NCBI GenBank assembly: GCA_001949185.1
Contig: BDGG01000012.1
Location: forward strand, 873,995-937,994
Source: Ramazzottius varieornatus
Taxonomy: Eukaryota > Tardigrada > Eutardigrada > Parachela > Ramazzottiidae
Length of the DNA stretch: 64,000 bases
Direction of reading: 5' to 3'
Below, piece by piece: positions 32,729-44,900 of the stretch. A program made the position numbers and the translations under genes. Positions within the stretch are counted from its first letter, which is position 1; the number at the start of each line of letters is the position of its first letter. Under the pieces are notes generated by a model, which saw only the letters and a program-made list of their open reading frames with translations, did not search any database and had not been told where the DNA came from.

Positions 32729-35700
32729 ATGGCTTATCATAACTCCTTCGCAAAGAAACCTTTTGCAGTGGAGGAACAGTACTATTCACCACGACTACCA
32801 ACGGACCGAGAAGCGTTCGTCGCCCAACCACCGTCCCAGTATCGGATGGAACGTCCAGCCGCACCGTCTGGCAGTGCCGTCATTAGAGTAAGGTCGAGTA
32901 ATGATTGTCACCTTCCATCATTCTTACAGTATACGGCAATCCTTCCGTAGGACGCGCTCGCGGAATTACCATATCTGCCATTAGATCACCGCTTTAACCG
33001 TCTGCATCAGCTGTTCGCCCGTTCGGACGGACGAGACATCCAAGGATTCTTCCAGCCTGCCGTTGAGATGATCTTCGGCATCAGATCAACGGCACCGTCT
33101 CAACGGACAGTCATCCCGAACTACCAGAGGCAGTGGTCGAATGGTCAGCAGAATACGCAGCAGCAACTAGGTCTGCCTGTCGTAGCTTCTCTGGTGGACA
33201 TAACGACGGACTACAAGCTGATTTTTGAAGCTGGCTATGCACTGCTTTGTGCCGGTGGACCTCTCTTTCGCTACCTAATTAGCGTCTCACCTACTCGTGG
33301 ATCGAACCTGGCGCCACGATTCGAGTTTCCAGTGACTTGTCTACCATACAGTGTCCAGAGCAGCTTGGCGAATGGCATGCCACCGCCACCGTGGTAAGGG
33401 GAGTAGGTTTGGCCAGTCATGATGATCGTTTCGCTAGTATACTAATTTTTGGTTTGTTCTAGGTATCGAGACAAGATACAGTCGACTTTCGGTCTAAGCG
33501 ACATGGACAATCCTCCGCCGGATTTCATCTCGCTAACTGCATTCGACTTCTTCTTTGCTCATTTTGCCTATCACCTCGTTAACCAAGAGTTCCGCTCAAA
33601 CGTAAGACTGAGTTTCTTCTCAAGTTACTTACGTTCGTGGATTTCCCACTGCGTTTCGCTGAATAATAAATATTCTGAATAATAAATGATAGGTTTCCTC
33701 TTCCAGAATCCAGCCAACCCAGAATGCTTGTTCATGGCGCTGGTCGATAACTACAGTGACGTCTTCTTCAACGCGGATGGCATTTTGGAAAACCAGCGAG
33801 TACTCTCTATGCATACATCAGCAGCATCAAGAGCGTAAGCAGTCAAATTTTGTGTGTAGACCCTGGACAGCGGCCAGATCGAAATAATATATACAGTATG
33901 TTTGATTCAGTTTTCTCCTTGTTCATCTAGATCGAGGACCAGTCTCTTCTTGTCTCCTCGGCGAGAACCAGATGAACACCTGGGCAGAAACATGGACCAA
34001 AGAGCACAGTTTCATCCGTTGGCCACTTCCGAAAACCTCGAGTCATTGATCAATGTGAGCTGCGGCGTACGTCTTACAGTAGGATACTTAATTTATTCAG
34101 GCTCAGCTTTACCCTAGATTTTTGTGGAATTCTGGACGAACCTTTCCGGCTTCAACTCGCAGCGACTTGGCAGGAAATACCAAAACAGGACAGCCTCGTT
34201 TTACGATCCTGAAAACATCTCTCCGACGTTCGGCCAGTCCCCGTTGTTCTCACCTGGTGCTTCCAGGCGAAAGTCGCAGATTGCTCCCACCCTACCGACG
34301 GTCTTTCCTCCAACTTCGGCATTCCAAGCTTTCCGTCAGGTCATCAAAGCCCTGCATGAGTTCATCTATGCGCCGTCTACCACGTTCGGAAGCCAGAGGA
34401 ACATGGAGACCTCACTGCTAGACATGAAACGGTAAGATGAACTCTCATACACTTGCGTACACACTGAGATTGAACGGAGAAAGATATGATAATATACATG
34501 GAAAAATGCGGTATTTCTACGTTCCTTCAGGCACATTGTTCCGCAGTTGATCCAGAAGCCGTTGTACGACCTGCTCAAAATAACCATGCGAAAGTACCCA
34601 ATGGATGCAAGTTTCCGTTATGTAAGTTAGTTACCCTTCTCGAGCGTGTTGACAGTCATCTGGGATGTAAGCTGAAAAATTATGCTTGTTGCAGATCTAT
34701 GAGCTCTGGTTGACGTACCTCCAACCGTGGCGGTATGAAAAGTTGTCCGTTGACAACTCAGTCGAAGAAGTCGTCTCTCGCGACCAGAAATGGTAAGTGC
34801 GGAGGTGTCTGAAGTTCTGAACCAACAGGTTTCCAAGCAGTTATGGACAACATAATCTGGACCGAATTTTACCTTCTAGGGTTCATTTCGTATCGGAAAA
34901 CTTGCTGTTCTACAGCACCATCTTCCAGGTTTGATCAGGATTTTCAGGATGTTTTTCTTGACTTTTGACTACACGCCACAAGAAATTGGCTTTCATTTAG
35001 GAGTTTGTTCATCGAATGCTCCGTGTCGATTTTGGTGTACCATTCAACACAGTCGCCGTCTTCCGTGTAGCTAAAGTGTTCAAGGAGACCGAACTGTATA
35101 AGCTGGCCCAAGTCGTGGAGGACAGTATCGCTGGCGCAAAAAAGTCCGGTTCTCCATATATCGCTGGTTTCTCTCCATCCAAGTCCGTCGTCCGCAACCA
35201 TTTTGCCGATTTGGAAGACACAAGCTTTCGATATGTCCCAATCAACTCTCCAGAAACCCTTGCCGATGCAAGCTGCTTTTTTTTGGCTCGCAGAGGTGTA
35301 CTGTTCCTAATGTAAGGCTCCTTACCTGCAGGTGACGGCGTTGATGAGGACACTGATATACGAGCGGAACCGTTGTCAAAGAGAGCTGGACGAACGGAAA
35401 GCCACCGCCTACGATAACAGTGTTTCGACTGTCGAAAAGTGGAAAGGTTACGCTGTGTACGCCTTAAAGTCCCTATTCGGACTGGTGAACGGTCCCATCG
35501 AAGGGATGCAGCTGAGACCGGAAGAGTTTCAGCGCATGTCGCAACACTTCACGAAAGCAATCGAAAACTTCTGTGATATGTTCGAAGTGCGTTCTCTGTT
35601 GATGTTCATTGTTCAAGCAATGCAGCGCTGAACCATTCTGTTCCTTCAATAGGTGGACCAAAATGAACTTTTGGAATCCGGTCCAACGAGTCAGACTTCT

Positions 35701-36584
35701 CGAACCAACGATTTCCTGCTGGACCATGAACCCACCTCCGACGTGGCAGATCTGTCCCTGAAAGGCATTGTACGATCGAGATCTCACATCACGCGTCACT
35801 CTGTAAGCATAATTCTTTTGCTTTGGGACTTCAGTCTTTTCTTGAAATTATCTTGAGAACAAGAGGACAGAGTGTCTTTTGGTTTTCTCTAGGTACCTTC
35901 ATGGACAGAAGGACGAACTCGGTCCTTGTACCTAACTCCACCTGAACTACGTGCACCGAGCTCTTGGGAAGTAGAGTTCCTCGTGCCTCTTCTGAATGCT
36001 TTGTCTCAGAGAATCAACAGTGAAGTAAGTAGATTGACTCACAAAGTATTCTACAAACGGGAGCTGTAGACAATGAGAGGCCGGTAAACGATGCGTACGA
36101 GATCGTCTTAAAGTGCCACACGCTTTCAGCTACAATAAATGAAAACGTACGCCACTTGAGATCTTATGCGTTCCGTTTGCCGGTCTCGCTTAAACTTGTT
36201 GAATTATGATGGTGTGGAAGATTGTATCTGTGGTTTTTGCTCAGCTCAGAAGCTAGCGATGTTTTTTTGTAGTATGGAAATAACATCGTCCAGTTGTACA
36301 ATGGCCGAGATTTCCTCTCCCGTCTGCTCCATCCTCTGATCGAGCCGCCACACAATCCTGGTAGGGCTTACGCAGACAGACCAGCACTTCCCGCTCGTAT
36401 AAACTTGCGGCCTTTGGCCAGCAAATACCTACTTGGAAGTCTGCTATTTGCGTGGTTCTTTATGTGGCTCTTGGATTTTGGCTACATACACGGAACATTC
36501 TGGCTGTTGGCTGTTCCGGCATTCTTCCTGATTGCAAATGCCCTCCTCGAACCATTCCGCGATGATCATCAGGCTCAACAATGA
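32729..36584 (+). CDS. SMPD4: neutral sphingomyelinase 3 / sphingomyelin phosphodiesterase 4
   Basis: Fourteen exons join in phase (32729-32887, 32951-33393, 33463-33601, 33707-33834, 33931-34054, 34118-34431, 34531-34621, 34695-34792, 34880-34928, 35001-35267, 35332-35586, 35653-35802, 35893-36024, 36273-36584), giving 886 residues (human about 866). Diagnostic blocks include [57 protein letters not shown] and a C-terminal hydrophobic anchor (LLGSLLFAWFFMWLLDFGYI). SMPD4 hydrolyses sphingomyelin to ceramide at ER, Golgi and nuclear envelope membranes and binds nuclear pores. The intron after residue block SPETLAD uses a GC-AG site (GAT|GCAAGC). The start ATG is the first in frame after an upstream stop; an earlier non-coding exon is possible. 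Confidence 0.92.
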
Positions 36585-36831
36585 CCATGCGTTCCGGCAC
36601 TGAAATATTTTGTGCTGCAGTTCCTTCGCAGTTTTTTATTCTTGAGTATTTCAGAACGTGTTCTACTCTCTCTGCTATTCGTTTTACCTCTTATCTGGAA
36701 CAGAAAGACATTGAGCATCTCATCTTGCCGCGAACTTCATCAAGACTTAGTATTTTCTTTTCTTACACCAACAAGTTGTTTTGACGAGCTTCACTGGACA
36801 CGATAGTATAAGTAAGTCACTAGCACGGTTT

Positions 36832-39179
36832 CTATAAGTGAGTTCCATCGGAATCAGTGTACATATGATCACGAGAAAGAAATACTGTTGTTCCCGGTGC
36901 GGGTCTCTGTAGGCTACTTGGCGTGATGTAGATATGACTGTCCGGTTTCCTGGCATATCCCGACCTGCTGCTGGTCCTAACGTTGGGGTTGGTGGCAATC
37001 ACGTTTTGCACGGGCGAAAACTGCGACTGCGATGGAAGTGACAGGTTGCTTTGATGCAGACTAGTCCGTATCAGCGGTCCTCCCGGGTTCGGTGTAGGGT
37101 TTTGTGTGGTGTTGGCCGTCATTAGTTTATTTGCTGTGCAAAATCGAAAGGGTCTTGAAGTACGATGTCAATATCAAAACCAGAAAGCCTACTGGAAAGC
37201 ACTTCAGACTTACGAACGGCATACTGCGCGTCTCCGTACGTGATGTGCTGGAGTTCTCTGGAGAATTTAGATAGTCTTCGCGCTCGAGGAAGAAACACGA
37301 GCAGTAAGACTAACGAGGCGGTTGCAAGCAGTCCAAATGCAAGACATGGATCCTGTCAGAATAATTGTGACATCAGTCCACCGTGGGTAATCGAAACAAG
37401 GAAGTTTGTTGTGATAATCAACCGTACTGAATGGCTGTTTGCTTGTTGATTGGTCAGTTAGAATGTTACCTCGTAATTATGTCGTCGGTGGCCTATGGAG
37501 CCGAGCAAGCACCACGCTACCCAGACTGGAATGATGAATCCAACACAAACGGACAGCAGGAAGGATTCTTCGCGATGAATGATGGTGTTGCGTCGAGCAG
37601 CCCAAGTGGTAACACACAGTAGCAACAACAAAGCCATTACATAGACTAATGACAATATTATGTCTTCCAGCGAACTACTACAAAGTAAACGTTCACTTCC
37701 GTTGCCGTAATCGAGGTATAACAGCAGTGGTGGGCGCAGAATGAGCCACTCTATGGAGATGACCAGCTGCACCATCACAATGGCCGTGAAGAGTACGGCC
37801 TGAAAGTACCATGGCGTGAAAGCAACATGGCGGCTCTCCGTCAGTATGTTCAACGATTTGAGCAACAAGCCGGCAAACAACCCAGCATAACATACTCCAG
37901 GTAGAAATCTAACGGCAGCACATGTTGTCGTATTTGGAAGGACGATGAAGATAAAACAGCTTCCGTAACTGAGAAATACGAAAAGCAGGGTCGCCTGAAG
38001 AGAGAAAAGATAATTATTAATAATGGGCAGTTCAAAACTGAGAGCCTCTTCAAGTCAATCAAAATACAGAGAGCGTTCTCGCAATAATATGCGACGCGAT
38101 CGAAAAGCGCCGATTAGGTGTGATCCCTCGCGCATCGAGCAAGGAAAGTCTTTTTCAGATTGATCAAGCCTGACTCACGAGAGCGTACTAAAGTAGTATA
38201 ATTAGCATGTCGCAAAATTTCTGAACAGGAATTCTGTCGAGAGCGATCTACGTACCGAGGTAGGCGAATTCTATGGTAAGATACCTAGCACGGAAGAGGC
38301 GTGCTAGCCGGTATCATTTCGCCCTCATTCGTTCATAAGAATCAGTCGTACCTGACTAAGCCAAAGGTTTCTCGTCTTGATGTTCAACGAGATGATTTTG
38401 TATAAAATATAGATCCATAATGACAGGGCAGTGAAGAATCCGATACACGACAGGACGATTAACACGACGACCCAAATATCATCCCGGAAGTTGGGATCAG
38501 TTCTCATATCTGGTGTCGTAACAATATCATCTTGCAGCGAACTTCGTCGGACAAACCACGATGTATTGTGTTTATACAATCCGACTAAAACACCGACATG
38601 AAACAGAGATGACTTAGTACGGCTGGCTGTTTCCGTTCCTCAGCTGAGTTACCAACATCTTGAGTTCTGGTCGACGATGAGGACGAACGAGTGAAACCAC
38701 ATCACTGCTTGATTGCTAACAACTCACAACACGATTAAACGTAACCAGCAAATATAGTGTAAGGATCGCGGTATTCCAAGGACTTCGAGCGGAATGCGGT
38801 GCGAAACGGCAACCTCGATGGCTTCCGTCCTTCGTTGCCAGCAGCTTGTCGGCGTACCATCTATTCACAAGAGATTTCAAGGTGAAAAGCAATACAAGGT
38901 CGAGATACCGAACAAGGCTTGTGGAGCTGTCCGTACCATACATACGCGAGAGCGCTACTGCGGATTTCCATGCTAATGGAATTATCAAAATATCCGAGGA
39001 GGTGGACATTCCTACTATCTGTACATCTACAAGGCGGGCTTGTTTACCTTGTCAACACTTGATGCCCATAACTGTTGCGCTCGACTGATGCTCCGTGTCT
39101 GCCCTTTGTCGCAGTCGACGTAACTCTCATCTACAAGATACGGAAGAGCCCGCGTTGGAGCGTAAGCCGAAATACGACA
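36832..39179 (-). CDS. class C G-protein-coupled receptor (5' end missing)
   Basis: Exons 39179-39048, 39018-38814, 38584-38352, 37994-37470, 37352-37214 and 37133-36832 join in phase for 511 residues. The ectodomain part (DESYVDCDKGQTRS, MYGTDSSTSLVRYLDLV) leads to seven hydrophobic helices: TM1 IWVVVLIVLSCIGFF, TM2 ATLLFVFLSYGSCFIFIVLP, TM3 after TTCAAVRFLPGVCYAG, TM4 WYFQAVLFTAIVMVQLVI, TM5 LSLVYVMALLLLLCV, TM6 LLSVCVGFIIPVWVAWCLL, TM7 CLAFGLLATASLVLLLVFLP followed by RARRL. Cys at TM3 and in loop 2 (LLCSSS) fits the conserved class C disulphide. It resembles bride-of-sevenless/GPRC5 receptors more than mGluRs, but that is by eye. The first exon(s) and signal peptide are not resolved (candidates lie at 39190-39480). 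Confidence 0.68.
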
Positions 39180-39487
39180 CTACGGTTATCCGCTCCAAAT
39201 CCTACAGCGTATTGCCTGGGTCTTCCTTGAATAAAAGAAAACGACGACGCAGATGTTAATACTGATCACGAAACGAAAAGCCGAAAGACCGAAGCTCAGA
39301 CTGGGTTTTACCGGCCGAAGTGAATCTGCTACGGTTTAGTGTTAACTTATCAACCTCAGAATGGATCCGAAACTAATGAAGAGAATATTAGCATGGTCAT
39401 CTGCGAAGTCGAAAGCGTAAGCAAGAAAACAAAGGTGAAGAAGCGAGTTTAATTTCATATAAAATCAGTTAGAACCAGATCAAAGAT

Positions 39488-40329
39488 TTATGTCATCTCG
39501 GCATCTTCGTCTTCTTCTAGAGCTTGCTTCGCCAGTGTTTCCGCTTCCTTCAGGATGGGTTCGGGAAGATCTTCGAAAATTCCCGCGCTTTGTTCCGAGC
39601 ACCAGGCCATCTCCAGGATGAACTCCTTATCCTTGACGGCATCATGGACGCCATATATGATCTTCGCGGCTTTCTGAACGATTTCCGTGCAGGACATGTC
39701 TGTTGTTTTCAACTTTTCGATCTCAGTCTTTGCTGCTTGTTGTGCTTTGCCAGCCGTACAGCCAAAGTAGCCCCACGAAACCCCCGAAGGTTCGATCATG
39801 TACAGCTCAGCGCCGTGAACAGAATCATATCCACCGATCAAGCAGTTGACACCGAAGGGGCGAATGGCACTGTACAGCGTGTAGGCATGCATGTACATGG
39901 AGACTCTTTTGGTTAGCTCTTTGACGGGGATGATGACGCCGTACTGGTTTCGATAGTCAGCAGCTTCTTTGCGGGCAATTTCGCTCAGCTTGCGCGCGTC
40001 AGCGATCAGTCCGGCAGCAGCCATGCCGATGTTGGTGTCGATTCGCCAGATGCGGCGGTTGGCTGAGGATTCGTGAAGCTTAGTGGTCACTAGTTTCTCC
40101 GAAGCGAAGACCACACCATCTTTGCCTCGAATGCCAATCACTGTTCTGCGATAACAGAAAACGACAGTTAGGCATAAGTCGCATATACGATCAACACTTC
40201 CGACGCTGTTCTTTCATACTCTTACCCACTGTTTTCAACGGCTTTTCCCGCATACTCCACCTGGAACACTCGTCCATCCGGTGAATACTGAGACGATGAC
40301 AGATCATATCCAGTACCTATGGAAGACAT
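39488..40329 (-). CDS. PSMA3: 20S proteasome subunit alpha type 3 (alpha7)
   Basis: Two exons (40329-40226, 40145-39488) encode 253 residues. The N-terminus [20 protein letters not shown] followed by [15 protein letters not shown] carries the alpha-subunit signature, and the body ([45 protein letters not shown]) plus the acidic C-terminus ([10 protein letters not shown]) identify PSMA3. It forms part of the outer alpha ring that gates the 20S core. The single intron splits a Gly codon shortly after the signature. Confidence 0.96.
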
Positions 40330-41968
40330 GGTACTGTATGCACCTTATTTTTCCGGCAGACGGTGGACGCAAGAGCGGACAGTGAATCGCACTGCGTAAA
40401 GACAATCCTCCGGTCTTTATGATAACAAAACGTACAGCTTCGGCAACGAATGATTCTGGAAGATGAACGTCATGAACAGATGATACACACTTACACAGGA
40501 GGAGTACCGATTATAGCAAGCGAATTCCAGAAGAGAAAATACTGTAAAAGAAAATCCAACTTCTCAAAATTAATTTTTGTTCGTCATTCGGCCCTTTTAC
40601 TCCTAGGGTGACCACCGTTTGTACGTGACTGTTCGGTCTGCAAGTCCGCAGTATGTGCACGGACCCGACGTACCACCAGTGCGAATTTAATCATTATAAT
40701 AGGAAATCAATTTTAATAATTAAAATCGTTTTAATTGTGCGGGTTGGTGTTCGCTTGATTGATTAACCTATAATAGGAAATCGGATTTTTATTTTAATAA
40801 TTGAAATTCGTCAGCGATAATTGATTTTACTTACAGTCAGCTGATCACGTAGACTTAACATTAGCACGTGACTTTTAATAATTTTAATTGCATAGTAAAC
40901 TAACACTGCGTACCACGGCCAGACACGGTCTGCACATCGGGCCCTTCCGGGCTTTGAACTTTGAAGTATCATTGAATCAATCACCAGCTTAATGCACCGT
41001 CCAGCCTAGTTACGGACTTACGGTGCAGTTGGTGCTTGACCGGCGCAGCGACAACGTGGCGCCTGGGGGTTGCCCCTGACAGCCCCAAAATTCCAATTTC
41101 CATCACAGAAACAGATGGAAGTTTCGAAATTGATTTCACTTTTCAGTTTTCATCAGAGTTGTTGCGTTTCTTCCTGGACTTCTGCTCGATCCCGATGCTA
41201 CGAATCATAAAGGGTGTTCTTTCAGATATTCAAGGATTCCTATGCAACCGCTGAGGAACGCTGGAGGTTGTTTTATCACGGGATGGTTTTCGCTAATGGA
41301 TAGTTTGCTTCCGGTGCAACCAGTGTTCGGATTGCGCGTTCATCGTAGTGTCGCTCATCTTGGGGAGTGATCGTTTGCTTATCTTCCATCCTCTTGTGTT
41401 CAGCGTGATCTACAAGTGACAATTCGACAGTTTGATCTTTTGACGAGAGAATCTTCCGGCAACTATAGGTAAGCGATCCTTCTCGGTATATACGACTATT
41501 GGAAGTGGAACTCATTGCTTTGCATTCTGTGAGCTGGATTGGTTTATGGTAATTAACGTGGTTTCTGTGCTTTGTAAGTATTGTGGCCTCAGCCGTGCTC
41601 AACCAATCAAGAATCAGACAATGGGGGAATCGCCTGCACTCCTTTCGGTGTCTTGATTGATTGCTGGGCTTTGTACTTCAAATTCTCGCATTTGAATTTT
41701 GAAATGCGCGACGTCTAATCAGCTAATCATTCGACGATGCAACGTTGCATGACATAATTCCTCCCTTACTAGACTGTTAGGGTGAAGCTGCATCAGATCT
41801 TGTCGGAAAGACTTATCCTAGCGATGCACCGATGCAGAACAAACGCATCACACGGTACCATTCATGATTTAACAGCATAAGGCCATAAAGTTATCTTCGT
41901 AGGTTAGGAGAACGACTCGAACCTACAGGATAAGGCTTTGATTCGGGCTGCTCCTCGTACCGTCTACG
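40330..41968. other. AT-rich intergenic region between divergent PSMA3 and DIDO-like genes
   Basis: This 1.6-kb interval separates two divergent genes and should hold both promoters. An AT-rich block at about 40,690-40,890 contains the phrase TATAATAGGAAATC twice (near 40,697 and 40,770) together with TTTTAATAATT runs, suggesting a decayed duplicated insertion. The single-frame peptides here lack support. Confidence 0.5.
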
Positions 41969-44900
41969 ATGGTATGTACGACTCGTTCGTTACTGCTTGG
42001 AACGTGTTAAAGCTCATAGCTTTTGTTATTGATATAGGCCGACTTCGCCACCGAAGAGATGGACGAAATGATGGTAGAGGATGCAGGGGATTTGGAAGTA
42101 CAGGAGGAGGTTGTTGGAGACGATGGTGCCAAGCACGAGTCACCCGATACAGTGTCCATTCCGTCGGTTCCCAAAGAGAATGGTGATGAGAAGGCCACAG
42201 TCAACACGACTCCTTCCGTGGATCATACTACCATTGAAAAAGAAACCGCAGCGAGCAGCGAGCCTGTGAAGGTGGAAGGCGTTGAAGAACGAGGCAATGC
42301 TGATCGACCAAGTAGTCGAATGCAAGAGAAGGGTGGCAGCACACAACCGTCTTCAACCAAGGGACGAACGCGAGTTCCGCGTGGAGTAGCCAAGAACGAA
42401 GCTAGTGTGAAAGGTACGTAGAGAATGTTGTATGCAGCGTTTGGACATATATTTGGAGCTCATCAGACAAACACAAACATGATATTGTCTTCAAAGTGGG
42501 AAGGTTTCTAGCCAATAACACCGAGAAACGTGCGCCACTTTGGAAGACAATCTTAGCGAGTTTATTTGCCGAACTCGAATTTCTCATAGTTTATCCAGAT
42601 CCATCTCGATATGTGTCGAGCTGAAAATTACCGCGATAAATTGTGGTATGTTTTTTAAATCAAGAATAGGTGAATTTGAGTTAGAGGGAGCCTGGTTATC
42701 ACTGAACACAAAAAAACCGAAGTCACCGCAACCCGAATCGCATTTATTTTATTTTTATTCTAAATTTTTTTCTGCAGTGGAAGAGTCTTCTCGGACTCGT
42801 TCGTCGACGCGCAGCTCACGGAAGAAAATCGATCCTGATTTTCACTACGACGACACTGTTGTCACTGGAGGTCGTAGACGTCCGGCTTCCTCCAATAAGC
42901 CTGCCGGCGATAGTTCTAGTAAAAGTCTTTCTGGTGCTACTTCCAGCAAACGTCTTGCTCATGCTAGTTCGAACAGAAAGACCAGTAAAACTGATACAGT
43001 TGATGATGTCAAATCTTCTGTTGCTGGTGCTGGTAATGATATTCCGAAGAATGATAGGAACAAGGATCCATACGCCATGTCTGACGACCATCCATCCGAA
43101 GACGAAGATATGCCCCCGGCTTTGGTCATCAACGTCCAAAACAGCCCGGCCAAGGAATCAGGTAAAGTTTCGGAATCAGCCTTTGATAACTGTTACAGCG
43201 AAATTTGGCATTATTAAGCCACAGAAGTACGATTGTCGAGCCACTAGGGGCCACAAATGCATATCACCAAGTGGCTTGTTGTCTTCCGTGCCGACCAAAA
43301 TTGTACGGCGCCGTGATGCGGTAAGTGCGAAGAAGTACGAGGTTCACGCCGTTACGAACTTTCCATCCACAAACAAGTGACTGAGACGAAAGCCCGCGAA
43401 CTCGACGTCCTTTGCTACCAAGGGTCCAGGTTTACAGTGGTGACCTATTAACTAATATACGTTATACGGAGTAGCGGCTTAGCAGTTAAATAGTTAAATG
43501 AGTATTATCAGTGAGTGAAGGACCCTGAATCTTTTTTTGTGTGGTGAGTAGCACTTACGTATGAAGTACACTAAAAAGCACCATTTTCCTCGTCTGCTGT
43601 ACATGAGTTCTTCGAGTCACTTCAATTACGGCTAATATTGTGAGCCATTACTTATCATACTATCGGCGCTGGAAGTGAGGTCTATCTCTTTATGTCTGTT
43701 TGTATCCGTCGGGCGTTGAAGGCTCAGCATTGTCCTTTTTACTTTTTCTTCTTTATCGTGTTCGGTGCATATGTCCCAAGTGTTTCGCCCAACCATCTAG
43801 AGAACAAGACAACATATTCTGGAGCGAGGTTACGTGCACTCACCGAAAGCGAAAACCTTCCTCATTTAGTGAACTTGGGAGGCTGTCGTGAAATTCCTAA
43901 AGACATCAGCCGACAATAATTATGGTTACGGCGGAATTGCAATGGGCAATCTGGTCGATACGCAGTACTGTAGTGTCACTGAGGCGCAAACTTGCTTACC
44001 ACGAGACATGGCTGATCCTTGTTCTTGTCTTTTCCAGATCGGAAACCTCAAAGCAAGAACCCTCGCACAAAAGCGCCCACCTCAAATACTGATGCCTCTT
44101 CGGAGCACAGCGAAGGAAAGATCGCCAGCCGGAGGAAGCTGTACTGCATCTGCCAGAAGCCGTACGGCAAGCGCTTCATGATTTCCTGTGATGAGTGTGA
44201 AGAATGGTTCCACGGTGACTGTGTGGGTATCACGAAAGCCCAGGGCAAGAAGCTGGGAGAAGCCAACACTCGCTGGGTCTGTCCCATGTGCGCCATCAAA
44301 GTCAACGCGGACTCGCCTATCGCTGCCGAAGATTTGGAGAGAATGATCGAATCGGAGAACCTGGCGGCGGAAAAGGCCGCAGCAACAGCAGCGAAGCGGA
44401 AGAAGGAGGGGCCTGAGGAGGATGAACATTCGGAGGAAGAAAAAGAGGCTGAACGTGGTACCAAGACGAAGAAAGGCACGAAGAAGGCTAAAGTCACTGC
44501 GAAGTCGAAAGCCAGACCGAAAGAAATGAAGCCCGCGGCCGATGAAGAGTCGAAGTATAAGAAGATCGTCCCACCGAAGAGAAAGACTGTGGCTCCGAAT
44601 TCGGGTGATAAAGAGACAGCGAAAGAGTCACCGAAGAACAAAAGTGGGAAGCCGGAAGAACTGCCACCTGTAGAATCCGATATATCCATGCTGGTAAGTC
44701 TTTATTCCATCTAGCGTTGTGTTGGTTCCAAATGTACCATGTGTTCGAAATGATGCAGAGAATTTCCCTTCGGTACGATTTTCTCTTTCACAGACGCTGA
44801 CTCCTTTGGGCAAGCCAGCGCGCTCCGGCACCAGGATTCTCCGCCATTCGCGCATCGTTCCAACACCAGCCATGCCTCAAATGTTCAAGCCAGATATTCC

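Noticed and set aside
37165-37622. Plus-strand frames opposite the GPCR
   Set aside because: Antisense of TM6/TM7 exons.
44048-44689. 213-codon minus-strand frame
   Set aside because: Antisense of the Lys/Glu-rich part of the DIDO-like exon; no splice or motif support.
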